A DNA stretch of 38,317 bases from IMG/VR virus record IMGVR_UViG_3300037104_000410, positions 1-38,317 of that record, one strand, 5' to 3'. A model generated the notes under the pieces. That model did not search any database. It saw only the letters and a program-made list of their open reading frames with translations, and was not told the origin of the DNA. Positions 14,696 through 20,712 of this stretch are shown piece after piece. Position numbers and translations under genes: made by a program. This stretch comes from a virus. Within the stretch, counting starts at the first letter, position 1, and the number at the start of each line of letters is the position of its first letter.

Positions 14696-14917
14696 ATGTC
14701 GGAAGGATTAGATAAAGAAAGAAGAGATGCTGTTTATAGTTTCTTTGAAAAGATGAGAAAAGAATCTCAAGCTTATATGACACCCCATGAATATTTGATA
14801 GGTTGTGCGACTGAATATATAACGATATGTCAAGCAAATATGATTAATAATGAAATTATTCTAGAAAATATAAAAAACATGCTTAAAACAGGAGATGAAT
14901 ATGACGAAAAACTCTAA
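14696..14917 (+). CDS. Hypothetical helical protein
   Basis: 73 residues beginning MSEGLDKERRDAVYSFFEKM and continuing as acidic helices. It has an AAGAGGAATAT ribosome site and shares the first 18 bases (14695-14712) with the start of the preceding gene. It is last in the rightward cluster. Unknown function. Confidence 0.55.
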   Translation: MSEGLDKERRDAVYSFFEKMRKESQAYMTPHEYLIGCATEYITICQANMINNEIILENIKNMLKTGDEYDEKL

Positions 14918-15248
14918 ATATGACGACCATTTAATTCATTCCTTAAAGATTTCTTGATTATTATTTCACAAAAGTCTTATGAGTATTGTTTTGTAAAAGG
15001 CTCTGAAGAGGGCTAAAAATGCGAACACCCGAAAAGCCCTGCAAGGCTTCGGGTGTTATATGGTGGACTATTTAGTAAATCCCACCATATCAACCGCATG
15101 AATTTCGTGTCAAGCATATCCCGGAGATCTTCCGAAATCAGACTAATATTTCCCGTATGCGTGCTAGGGGAGAAACTCCGCCATCGAGAAGAATGCCATA
15201 AATTTATTAGTATATCTATTGACGCTGTATATAACCATATGGAAAGTA
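14918..15248. other. Non-coding, highly structured segment between convergent genes
   Basis: No convincing gene. Contents: a 22-base direct copy (14927-14948) of the start region of the small terminase gene (11518-11539); hairpins AACACCCGAA/TTCGGGTGTT (15024-15057) and ATATGGTGG/CCACCATAT (15058-15090); a nested GCATA...TATGC (15114-15160) around CGGA/TCCG; and GGAG-AAA-CTCC (15169-15179). Bases 15090-15185 look more GC-rich than their surroundings. It may be a structured RNA, a packaging or origin element, or recombination debris. A leftward TTGACA at 15107-15112 is present, but no clear matching -10 box was found. Confidence 0.5.
15015..15057 (-). terminator. Leftward terminator of the resolvase-initiator operon
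   Basis: Read on the minus strand, the 10-bp AACACCCGAA/TTCGGGTGTT hairpin with an inner GCC/GGC is followed by CGCATTTTT. It lies about 190 bases past the last minus-strand gene. Confidence 0.55.
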
Positions 15249-15689
15249 TTAAATAATCCTTTCAATCTCTACCTTGAGTGCGTACTCTCGCACTCTCCCT
15301 TTTTCTTGCTTATAGATTATATCTTTGATTCTCTTGTCACCATCAGCTCGTCCAGGTGCTAGACCTGGTATTAGATTGTCACAGATTACGTCAGTTATCT
15401 TTTTTAAGCTATATGGTAGGTTATCCCTATCTAATGCGCGTGGTGCGATCCTGGTAAGCGTAATGATGCAAGGAAGCCAATCCTCTGGCTCATAACAATC
15501 AAAATATCCTCCAATCTCATTATTCTCTTTGCTAGGTACAAAGAAAACATAGCGATTCATATGTGAATCTAGTAGGAATTGCTGGACATTATGCCTGGCA
15601 TGACGTTTAGTCCAATGCTCACGAAGGTTTGCTTCTGAAGCTAGGAGGTTCTTGGTCATAGGGATTATGAATGAGGCTTTAATCATCAT
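15249..15689 (-). CDS. RusA-like Holliday junction resolvase
   Basis: 146 residues. The RusA acidic signature is present: LDRDNLPYSLKKITD (Asp87, Asp89, Asn90, Asp100) and, 15-20 residues later, GRADGDKRI (Asp116, Asp118), with flanking basic residues. RusA dimers cut four-way junctions to clear branched DNA before packaging. It follows the replication initiator with two bases between and shares its operon. Two adjacent ATGs are possible starts. Confidence 0.82.
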   Translation of the reverse strand: MMIKASFIIPMTKNLLASEANLREHWTKRHARHNVQQFLLDSHMNRYVFFVPSKENNEIGGYFDCYEPEDWLPCIITLTRIAPRALDRDNLPYSLKKITDVICDNLIPGLAPGRADGDKRIKDIIYKQEKGRVREYALKVEIERII

Positions 15690-15691
15690 CT

Positions 15692-16492
15692 TTATTCATT
15701 GCTTTTTGTAGATGTAGCCCAATTTTTTTCACACGCTAACTTAAAATAAGTAGTTGGATCTTCAATTGGCTTGCCTTTTTTTGTTTTTAAATATTTCACT
15801 TGTAATTTAGTTATATAACTAAGTTGATCAGAAACATAATATTTTCCATATTTTATAACAAGAAGCAAGAAAACATCTTCTGAAATAAGCCATTCCTTTG
15901 GCCAAGCTCGTTTATCTACCTCAATTTTCAAAAATTCTGATAATTGCGAAGCAACAACCAAGTTTTCTTTAAAACTACCAACGACGACTTCATCAACCCC
16001 CTGTTGTTGTTGTTGTTCTTCATTGGGTTCTTTATTAGGTTCTTTATATATATGAGCAGTTGGCCCTTTTTGGGCTTGATGGTTGGCCCTTTTTGGCTTT
16101 ACCAGTTGGCCCTTTTTGGGCGTACTAGAAGGATTATTTGAAATTCCGAAAATCTCTAATATTTTGTTTTCATTTACTTTAAAGTATCTCTTGTTAGGAA
16201 GACCAAATTCACAAGTCGTGATTAATTCTTGATTTTTTAGTATTTTTAAGGCTGATAATTGTTCTTTTCGACTTAAACAAGTTCGTTCTTCCGCTTTTTC
16301 AACCGTATAATAAAACCATCCTTCCCCATATTTAGGATGTGAAGCCAATTCATCCCTAGATATGTGCATTTCATAACGATTTATCAATTCTGCAAGCATT
16401 ATAGCAGCATTTACACTTTGACAAAACTTAGCAACTTGACGGTTATAAGTCTGATAGTTATCTTGATTTAAGAACGAAAGAGGGGAAACCAT
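15692..16492 (-). CDS. Replication initiator / helix-turn-helix replisome organiser
   Basis: 266 residues from the ATG at 16492, chosen for AAGGAG 6 nt upstream. The N-terminal half is a winged helix typical of phage initiators: GWFYYTVEKAEERTCLSRKEQ, then LKILKNQELI and LPNKRYFKVN. A low-complexity linker (basic, then EEQQQQQQG) separates it from a C-terminal helical domain (WPKEWLISEDV..., DPTTYFKLACEKNW). The linker-coding DNA carries three iterons, as lambda O carries its origin. It likely loads host helicase at that origin. No helicase or loader gene is seen nearby. Confidence 0.78.
   Translation of the reverse strand: MVSPLSFLNQDNYQTYNRQVAKFCQSVNAAIMLAELINRYEMHISRDELASHPKYGEGWFYYTVEKAEERTCLSRKEQLSALKILKNQELITTCEFGLPNKRYFKVNENKILEIFGISNNPSSTPKKGQLVKPKRANHQAQKGPTAHIYKEPNKEPNEEQQQQQGVDEVVVGSFKENLVVASQLSEFLKIEVDKRAWPKEWLISEDVFLLLVIKYGKYYVSDQLSYITKLQVKYLKTKKGKPIEDPTTYFKLACEKNWATSTKSNE
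16059..16121. repeat. Three 23-bp-period iterons, candidate replication origin
   Basis: GTTGGCCCTTTTTGG recurs at 16059, 16082 and 16105, exactly 23 bases apart; copies 1 and 3 extend to GGGC. Each contains a GCCC-TTTTT-GGGC dyad (shortened in copy 2). The period is not a multiple of three, so the repeats encode different peptides and were kept at DNA level. An AT-rich stretch (16030-16055, TCTTTATATATATG) lies beside them and could be the unwinding element. Position inside the initiator gene matches the lambda O arrangement. Confidence 0.7.
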
Positions 16493-16512
16493 GAAATTCT
16501 CCTTGTGCATAA

Positions 16513-16570
16513 AGGTAGAATTCTGCTATTGTTAAGATATCTTTGTGGTATCTAAATAGCAGAATTACCT
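16513..16570 (-). promoter_or_regulatory. Long hairpin in the leader of the initiator gene
   Basis: An 11-bp perfect pairing AATTCTGCTAT/ATAGCAGAATT (16519-16529, 16556-16566), with outer GGTA/TACC and an inner AGATA/TATCT pair. It lies about 20 nt upstream of the initiator's AAGGAG, so on the leftward transcript it could control translation or processing; no T-run follows. Confidence 0.5.
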
Positions 16571-16589
16571 TCTGGTTATTTATAAAATT

Positions 16590-16612
16590 GTTAGTTACTA
16601 GTTATAACTAAC
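16590..16612 (-). terminator. Possible weak leftward terminator
   Basis: GTTAGTTA/TAACTAAC, an 8-bp AU-rich stem with a seven-base loop, followed leftwards by AATTTTAT. It sits between the gene at 16627 and the initiator, so it may partly separate them. Confidence 0.3.
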
Positions 16613-16626
16613 TTTGTTTAAAATGT

Positions 16627-16920
16627 TTAGTGTATACAAAACATTGGTAGGGCGTTATCGCCTCGACCAGCATAATCTATACCTAAAGGTTTTACTTGTA
16701 TAGTGGATTCTGATGAATCCGTTGTTACAACATAACCTTTAGTCTCAAGGAAGTGAATGATGCTTAAGTATCCATGGGTAGTTTCGTGGATGCTTAGGCT
16801 GATTTCCATTGGCGCACCTTCATGATATGAATCACAAATAAATTCAAACAATTCAAAAGCATAGTCTCCATGCGAACGTAAACGTTTCTCGCATCCTTCG
16901 CAAAAGATCATTTGTTGCAT
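16627..16920 (-). CDS. Hypothetical winged-helix-like protein
   Basis: 97 residues from the ATG at 16920, chosen for GGAG 6 nt upstream; the frame is open further to an ATG at 16968. The N-terminus has a CEGCEKRL pair, then helices FELFEFICDSY and TTHGYLSIIHFLETKGYVVTT, and a strand TIQVKPLGI, suggestive of a small winged helix. It lies directly downstream of the Cro-like repressor. Possibly regulatory; unproven. Confidence 0.5.
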   Translation of the reverse strand: MQQMIFCEGCEKRLRSHGDYAFELFEFICDSYHEGAPMEISLSIHETTHGYLSIIHFLETKGYVVTTDSSESTIQVKPLGIDYAGRGDNALPMFCIH

Positions 16921-16954
16921 ATATACTCCATATTTGAATTCGAGCGGACTAATG

Positions 16955-17188
16955 CTACAATAGACCATTAGACTTTTTCTTATGAAGATATTTTATGATA
17001 TGTTTTTCATGGACAAGCTCATCACACTTCACTTTTCCTTTCGTTTCCATCTCAATTAGAACAGCTACATAAGCTTTCACGTCTCTTTTTTTAAGAACAT
17101 TATGGACAGTAGGTGCTGTTACTCCGAGTCTTCGGGCGAATTGCGCAACACAAATGTCGGCTTTGTCTAGGTATTCTGCTAGTTGCAT
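16955..17188 (-). CDS. Cro/XRE-like helix-turn-helix regulator
   Basis: 77 residues from the ATG at 17188. Residues of about 15-40 (AQFARRLGVTAPTVHNVLKKRDVK) form a classical helix-turn-helix. An upstream in-frame extension to 17353 is rejected because it would cross the promoter region and is unlike a regulator. It is divergent from the gene at 17298, with a shared promoter/operator region, so it probably represses its own and the opposing promoter. No integrase is seen, so an early-to-late switch is as likely as lysogeny control. Confidence 0.75.
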   Translation of the reverse strand: MQLAEYLDKADICVAQFARRLGVTAPTVHNVLKKRDVKAYVAVLIEMETKGKVKCDELVHEKHIIKYLHKKKSNGLL

Positions 17189-17218
17189 AATTTTTTTTCC
17201 TTTTCTCAATATTTTTTC

Positions 17219-17269
17219 TTGCACTAAAAATACGTTTTGGTTTATATTAACATATATACAACATAGCAA
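17219..17269. promoter_or_regulatory. Overlapping divergent promoters with operator O1
   Basis: Rightward: TTGCAC (17219-17224), 18 bases, TATATT (17243-17248). Leftward: TTGCTA (17264-17269), 17 bases, TATAAA (17241-17246). The two -10 boxes overlap. The rightward spacer is AAAAATACGTTTTGGTT (17226-17242), nearly identical to the spacer of the promoter at 17739. It is the likely site of the adjacent Cro-like regulator. Confidence 0.6.
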
Positions 17270-17297
17270 AACCCTAAAATAAAGTAAAGGAGAAAGC

Positions 17298-17495
17298 ATG
17301 GACAACACCACACGCACTATAATCGGGATTCTTCCGATGTGCGATTTCTGCAAAACTAGGAAGTCTATTGTAGAAGGAAAAACTTTTTATGGAACCTGGG
17401 CTTACATGTGCCATACTTGCCAACAAGTACATTCAGATTGCAGGCTTGGACTAGGCTTAGGACAAAAACTTTTACAACAAAACAATAGGCTATAA
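17298..17495 (+). CDS. Small zinc-ribbon protein, first early rightward gene
   Basis: 65 residues with CDFC and CHTC pairs 24 residues apart, a zinc-ribbon pattern, and a Gly/Leu/Gln-rich tail. It has a very good AAAGGAGAAAGC-ATG start. Its position as first gene opposite the Cro-like regulator suggests early expression. Function not recognised. Confidence 0.65.
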   Translation: MDNTTRTIIGILPMCDFCKTRKSIVEGKTFYGTWAYMCHTCQQVHSDCRLGLGLGQKLLQQNNRL

Positions 17496-17496
17496 T

Positions 17497-17664
17497 ATGA
17501 ATTCTTTTAGTATATGTTTATTTGTTTTTATAGCAGCTACATTAATGATTTGGGTTAATCAAGAGTTTTATAAAAGAGATTGTAAGATACAAGAAATTGA
17601 AAAAAGATCTTGCATAAACTACATCGCCCTTCGTCAGGCTGGATTATTAGAATCATGGGAATAG
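17497..17664 (+). CDS. Small membrane protein
   Basis: 55 residues. The N-terminal 20 residues (FSICLFVFIAATLMIWV) form one membrane helix or uncleaved signal anchor, followed by a charged helix (FYKRDCKIQEIEKR). It begins one base after the preceding stop and ends just before a terminator. Unknown role. Confidence 0.55.
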   Translation: MNSFSICLFVFIAATLMIWVNQEFYKRDCKIQEIEKRSCINYIALRQAGLLESWE

Positions 17665-17685
17665 AATTTATACCCATTTATATAT

Positions 17686-17717
17686 AGTTATACCTAGAAC
17701 TAGGTATAACTTTTTTT
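17686..17717 (+). terminator. Strong rightward intrinsic terminator
   Basis: AGTTATACCTAG/CTAGGTATAACT, a 12-base inverted repeat with only two bases between (about 11 pairs in practice), followed by TTTTTTT. It ends the first early rightward operon. Confidence 0.85.
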
Positions 17718-17738
17718 CGCAAAACGAAATAAAAGTTG

Positions 17739-17768
17739 TTGACGGAAAAATACTTTTTGGTTTATACT
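17739..17768 (+). promoter_or_regulatory. Rightward promoter with operator O2
   Basis: TTGACG (17739-17744), an 18-base spacer and TATACT (17763-17768). The spacer AAAAATACTTTTTGGTT differs from the one at 17226 by a single base, so the same regulator probably controls both. It drives the exonuclease-Bet operon. Confidence 0.7.
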
Positions 17769-17798
17769 TTGTGCATACAAGACAGAAGGAGAAAACAA

Positions 17799-18032
17799 AT
17801 GAATCATTACGACATACAAAACAAACCACACTTTTACGAACCAAGAGAATTTTACGGTGTTTTTCCTGGTAGAACAGTCACTGAGGCATTGGCTTCATTG
17901 TTCTATGAATCTGGACATAAGGATATAGAGTATTGCCCTATCAATGACGAGATAACCTATCCAAATGGTTTAGATGAAGCCACACTTGGCACAATAGAAG
18001 ATTATCAATTTATTAAAATAAAAACATTATAG
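17799..18032 (+). CDS. Hypothetical protein ahead of the exonuclease
   Basis: 77 residues from the ATG at 17799, chosen for GAAGGAGAAAACAA upstream; an earlier in-frame start at 17736 lies inside the promoter. Rich in aromatic residues (HFYEPREFYGVFPG), with TVTEALASLFYESGHKD and an acidic end. No known family. Co-transcribed with the recombination genes. Confidence 0.6.
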   Translation: MNHYDIQNKPHFYEPREFYGVFPGRTVTEALASLFYESGHKDIEYCPINDEITYPNGLDEATLGTIEDYQFIKIKTL

Positions 18033-18040
18033 GAAGTTAA

Positions 18041-18667
18041 ATGAAATTCAAGGAAGAAGATTACGATAGAGTCAGTTCGATTTACGCTCCATTCAGCGGA
18101 CTAGGTTCTATTGATGATGAAGTATTAAAAAACGCAGGCGCACGAGGATCGGCCGTCCATTTAATATGTACTAATATTGTGAAAAATCTAGGTCGGTTCC
18201 CTGATGATTCAGTTGATCTAGTAAAAAAATATTCTCGAAATGATGAGCATTTCGAAAAAGAATTGATCCAAGTAAACTTTCTTGTTGATTCTTTTGAGAT
18301 TTGGATGGAAGAGCGAAAGCCAAAGAAAATTATTATTCCCGAACGATTTTATAATGATTACTATATGATTTGCGGACTACCGGATTGGCTTTACCTTAAT
18401 CAATCCGATCAATGGGTGCTTAATGATTGGAAGACCTCAGGTGATGAATCAAAGACTTGGGAAGTTCAAGGTAATGGATATTGCTGGTTAGCTGAAAAAC
18501 ATGGTCTAATAGTTGATCTTATCGAGTTTACAAAGCTAGACAAGAAAGGTAAAAAACCTAAGAACTATTTATACGAGAAAAATTTTGGATTATTCAAAGG
18601 TTGTTTGACGACTTATAGGCATTTTTACAAGGGATTTAAACCCGAAATTATGCTAGACTACCTCTAA
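18041..18667 (+). CDS. PD-(D/E)XK exonuclease (RecB/Cas4-like)
   Basis: 208 residues. Core motifs in order: GARGSAVH near residues 33-40, GLPDW (Asp115), NDWKTS (Asp129, Lys131), and WEVQGNGYCWL (the Gln/Tyr helix at 143-147). These fit the RecB-like nuclease fold. Beside a Bet/RecT annealing protein, such enzymes supply the 5'-3' resection that exposes single strands, as lambda Exo does. AGGAAG precedes the start. Confidence 0.82.
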   Translation: MKFKEEDYDRVSSIYAPFSGLGSIDDEVLKNAGARGSAVHLICTNIVKNLGRFPDDSVDLVKKYSRNDEHFEKELIQVNFLVDSFEIWMEERKPKKIIIPERFYNDYYMICGLPDWLYLNQSDQWVLNDWKTSGDESKTWEVQGNGYCWLAEKHGLIVDLIEFTKLDKKGKKPKNYLYEKNFGLFKGCLTTYRHFYKGFKPEIMLDYL

Positions 18668-18796
18668 AAACTAATGGCGTCCGCATGAACGCCATTAGAA
18701 CTACAAAACAGAACCCTGGGTTGGAGTACCCGATAATGAGAGGAACAAAAACATCCTCTTTGTAAAATAAAACGTATTTTAATACAAGGACAAACT
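18668..18796 (+). promoter_or_regulatory. Structured leader between exonuclease and Bet genes
   Basis: The 129-base leader has a perfect 10-bp hairpin CTAATGGCGT/ACGCCATTAG (18671-18698) without a T-run and a small AGAGGA/TCCTCT hairpin (about 18739-18759). It also has AAAACGTATTTT (18769-18780), the reverse complement of the operator core found at 17227. This may tune Bet expression or be a third regulator site. Confidence 0.45.
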
Positions 18797-19636
18797 ATGA
18801 CACTAATGCTCCCTTCACAAGATAACTACATAGCTACTTACAAGGCTGAACAGATTGCTACCTTTAAACAGAGTATCGCTAAAGACTGTACCGATGCCGA
18901 ACTTAATTTACTTCTCTACGTTGTCGCTCGTACTGGACTTGATCCTCACATGAAACAGATTTATGCTATTGTACGAAAAAGTAGACAGAAAGATGGCTCT
19001 TATAAATCATCAATGACAATACAAACAGGTATTGATGGATTTAGACTTATAGCAGAACGCACAGGAAAATACTCTCCTGGCCGTGAGCCTTCCTATGAAT
19101 ATGATGCGCAGGGCAAGCTTACATCAGCCACCGCATACGTAAAGAAAATGACTCCTGATGGAACATGGCACGAAATAGGAGCCACAGCCTTTTGGGCTGA
19201 ATATGTGCAACTTGACTTTAACAAAAACCCTACTAGTTTTTGGTTGAAAATGCCAAAGGGACAATTAGCAAAATGCGCTGAAGCAATAGCACTTAGAAAA
19301 GCTTTCCCAGGTGACTTTAATCAATTATATTCAACTGAGGAAATGGAGCAAGCTAAGAACGATCAAAAGGTTGAACCCGAGGTCGCTATTGAAGCTGTTG
19401 TTGAAAAGATTAAAGAACCTATGATTATCGCAGCACCCGACTTATACATTGATGAAATTGATGCTTATCTTGAAACATGGGGAACAGATCAACACAACTT
19501 CCGTACTTATATGACTGAGGTTATAACTGCCAAGCCTGGGTGGAATAATAGACGAGCTATTGAAGTCTTTAAAGCCAATATGGAACAAACAACTAAAAGT
19601 TTTAATGGCTGGCTAATGTCTAAAGTCGGCATTTAA
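18797..19636 (+). CDS. bet: Bet/RecT-type single-strand annealing protein
   Basis: 279 residues with the lambda Bet signature: ARTGLDPHMKQIYAI, then the IQTGIDGFRLIAERTGKYSPG core (Gly-Ile-Asp-Gly-x-Arg), W-x-E-Y (FWAEYVQ), WLKMPKGQLAKCAEAIALRKAFP, and YSTEEME. The protein anneals complementary single strands made by its partner nuclease. Residues beyond about 190 are acidic and less conserved, probably an accessory domain. AAGGACAAACT precedes the start. Confidence 0.93.
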   Translation: MTLMLPSQDNYIATYKAEQIATFKQSIAKDCTDAELNLLLYVVARTGLDPHMKQIYAIVRKSRQKDGSYKSSMTIQTGIDGFRLIAERTGKYSPGREPSYEYDAQGKLTSATAYVKKMTPDGTWHEIGATAFWAEYVQLDFNKNPTSFWLKMPKGQLAKCAEAIALRKAFPGDFNQLYSTEEMEQAKNDQKVEPEVAIEAVVEKIKEPMIIAAPDLYIDEIDAYLETWGTDQHNFRTYMTEVITAKPGWNNRRAIEVFKANMEQTTKSFNGWLMSKVGI

Positions 19637-19668
19637 TAAAAAAGAGAGTGGTTTTAACACCACTCTCT
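19632..19668 (-). terminator. Leftward terminator opposite the end of bet
   Basis: AGAGAGTGG/CCACTCTCT (9 bp, eight-base loop), followed on the minus strand by TTTTTTATT. It ends the leftward block of small genes at 19711-20394 and overlaps the bet stop codon. The plus strand has no T-run after it. Confidence 0.75.
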
Positions 19669-19710
19669 CCAAGGAAGGCTCATGAAAAACATAGGTTCTG
19701 ACCCTATATT

Positions 19711-19869
19711 TTATACTTTAGGCTGATTCTCGATTTTACTGCAAGGAGGAAGATCGGATGGCTTATCAATCTCAAAATGTACACTTGTTTCTTCTAATGC
19801 TTTCTCCATTCCAAGAACTCCGCAACCTGACAATACTACTAAAAACATCATAGATATATATTTATACAT
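19711..19869 (-). CDS. Small lipoprotein, possible outer-membrane spanin
   Basis: 52 residues. A signal peptide ends in a lipobox, LSGC, at residues 13-16 (MYKYISMMFLVVLSGC), so the mature peptide is a 37-residue lipid-anchored protein with a proline-containing tail (DKPSDLPPC). Short lipoproteins in phages are often outer-membrane spanins (Rz1 type) or superinfection-exclusion proteins. No paired inner-membrane spanin is adjacent, so the role is open. A lipobox fits a Gram-negative or Gram-positive host. Confidence 0.6.
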   Translation of the reverse strand: MYKYISMMFLVVLSGCGVLGMEKALEETSVHFEIDKPSDLPPCSKIENQPKV

Positions 19870-19875
19870 AATGCC

Positions 19876-20019
19876 TCATTTTTTCTTTTTCTTCATCATC
19901 ATTTTGTCACATTTTTCAATCTTTTTGTCGTGCTTTTTATCTAATTTTAGCAAAGATTTTGTAGATTTTTCCAAACCTTTCTCCTTGCCAATTATTTTTT
20001 TTATTTTAGCATCCATCAT
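19876..20019 (-). CDS. Small lysine-rich protein
   Basis: 47 residues, about 40% lysine, helical (MMDAKIKKIIGKEKGLEKS...), ending in a Met/Lys run. The start overlaps the upstream stop by ATGA. Probably nucleic-acid- or membrane-associated by charge; unknown. Confidence 0.5.
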   Translation of the reverse strand: MMDAKIKKIIGKEKGLEKSTKSLLKLDKKHDKKIEKCDKMMMKKKKK

Positions 20020-20237
20020 TTCCCCACTGTATTTGCTGGTTGTGCAACGGATTGTGTCGCAACTGCTGTTGTTTTATGTGATTGCAGAATTTCACACATA
20101 GCATCAATAGCTGCATCTCTAGCGTTGCCATCTTTGATGTAATCGCTTTCCAGATGGTCGACGATATTAGCTAATAAACTAACTGAACCATTGAAATGAA
20201 ATAAGTTTCCGCAAGCTGCGAATAATTTGTTGAACAT
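20016..20237 (-). CDS. Hypothetical small protein
   Basis: 73 residues: a helical core (NLFHFNGSVSLLANIVDHLE, ARDAAIDAMCEILQSHK) and an Ala/Thr/Gln-rich tail. It follows the conserved 51-residue gene by one base and overlaps the next start. No family recognised. Confidence 0.55.
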   Translation of the reverse strand: MFNKLFAACGNLFHFNGSVSLLANIVDHLESDYIKDGNARDAAIDAMCEILQSHKTTAVATQSVAQPANTVGK

Positions 20238-20238
20238 A

Positions 20239-20394
20239 TTATTTAGCCTTCTTTTTTTTCTTTTTTTTCTCTCCTGCCATACTATATGCTATGGCCAAAC
20301 TTTGATCTTTCGGTTTACCTTCGCTCATCTCTGTTTTCATGTTTCGTGAAAACCCTGACCTTGACTTGGCAGCTTTACCTTTTACGAGTGGCAT
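20239..20394 (-). CDS. Conserved small phage protein (SRSGFSRNMKTEM type)
   Basis: 51 residues: MPLVKGKAAKSRSGFSRNM, then KTEMSEGKPKDQSLAIAYSMA and a lysine-rich tail. This matches a small protein seen widely in phages (basic start, F-x-x-N-M/I-x-x-E, GKP-x-x-Q-x-x-AIA). Its function is unknown. First gene of the leftward block. Confidence 0.65.
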   Translation of the reverse strand: MPLVKGKAAKSRSGFSRNMKTEMSEGKPKDQSLAIAYSMAGEKKKKKKKAK

Positions 20395-20509
20395 ATAACC
20401 TCTTTTGTAATTAAAATTTGAATATACAAAACAGCATTAACTTATACAAGAAAAAAGATTCCGCTGAATTATTCGAGGGAGATTATTTCATTTGAGAGGA
20501 GATTTCTAG

Positions 20510-20538
20510 TTTACTTTAAATCCATTATCTTTTATAAT
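20510..20538 (+). promoter_or_regulatory. Promoter of the tRNA-like pair
   Basis: TTTACT (20510-20515), a 17-base spacer and a perfect TATAAT (20533-20538). The predicted start point, about 20545, is only four bases before the first tRNA-like element. The box type matches the candidate small-RNA promoter at 6825. Confidence 0.7.
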
Positions 20539-20548
20539 TCTTCCAACT

Positions 20549-20621
20549 TAGGAAGTCGTCTAAAAGGAAAGACATGCGACGGAGTAGGCGCAAAATGAAG
20601 GTTCAAATCCTTCTTTCCTTT
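20549..20621 (+). tRNA. tRNA-like element with aberrant anticodon arm
   Basis: 73 bases, exact tRNA length. Acceptor TAGGAAG pairs with TTTCCTT (terminal T-T mismatch, one G.U). D-stem is GTC/GAC with GG in its loop, and the T-arm is perfect: GAAGG-TTCAAAT-CCTTC. The anticodon arm is wrong: TGCG/CGCA flanks a ten-base loop with no U33. A competing fold pairs AAGGAAA (20564-20570) with TTTCCTT, removing the D-arm. It may be a decayed tRNA or a deliberate mimic. No CCA is encoded. Confidence 0.45.
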
Positions 20622-20622
20622 T

Positions 20623-20712
20623 GATGAAGTAGCTCAATGGTAGAGCAATACTTTTACCTTGCTCCTAGCCTGGTAATAGTATAGGTCGAGGGTTCAATTC
20701 CTTCCTTCATCA
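20623..20712 (+). tRNA. tRNA gene with a 25-nt anticodon loop (18-nt insertion)
   Basis: All other tRNA parts are canonical: acceptor GATGAAG/CTTCATC perfect, TA, D-stem GCTC/GAGC with AATGGTA loop, A26, anticodon stem ATACT/AGTAT perfect, five-base variable loop AGGTC, T-arm GAGGG-TTCAATT-CCTTC, A73. The loop between the anticodon strands is 25 bases, not 7, and can pair TTACC/GGTAA. Removing 18 bases at the four positions that keep U33 and A37 would give anticodon GTA, TTA, TAA or TAC, so the identity is undetermined. It is too short for a group I intron. Confidence 0.75.

Noticed and set aside
15053-15256. 67-codon plus-strand frame between convergent genes
   Set aside because: No ribosome site; its start lies in a hairpin, its composition is unlike neighbouring genes, and the DNA is better explained as structured non-coding sequence.
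15980-16010. CAA/GTT trinucleotide run in the initiator gene as a regulatory repeat
   Set aside because: It encodes a short glutamine run in a linker and is explained by low-complexity protein sequence.
16955-17353. 132-codon version of the Cro-like regulator
   Set aside because: The extra N-terminus would be encoded by the promoter/operator region and is a hydrophobic segment unlike a Cro protein.
20623-20712. Class II tRNA (Leu/Ser/Tyr) with a long variable arm
   Set aside because: A perfect five-base variable loop AGGTC and the perfect ATACT/AGTAT stem place all 18 extra bases in the anticodon loop.
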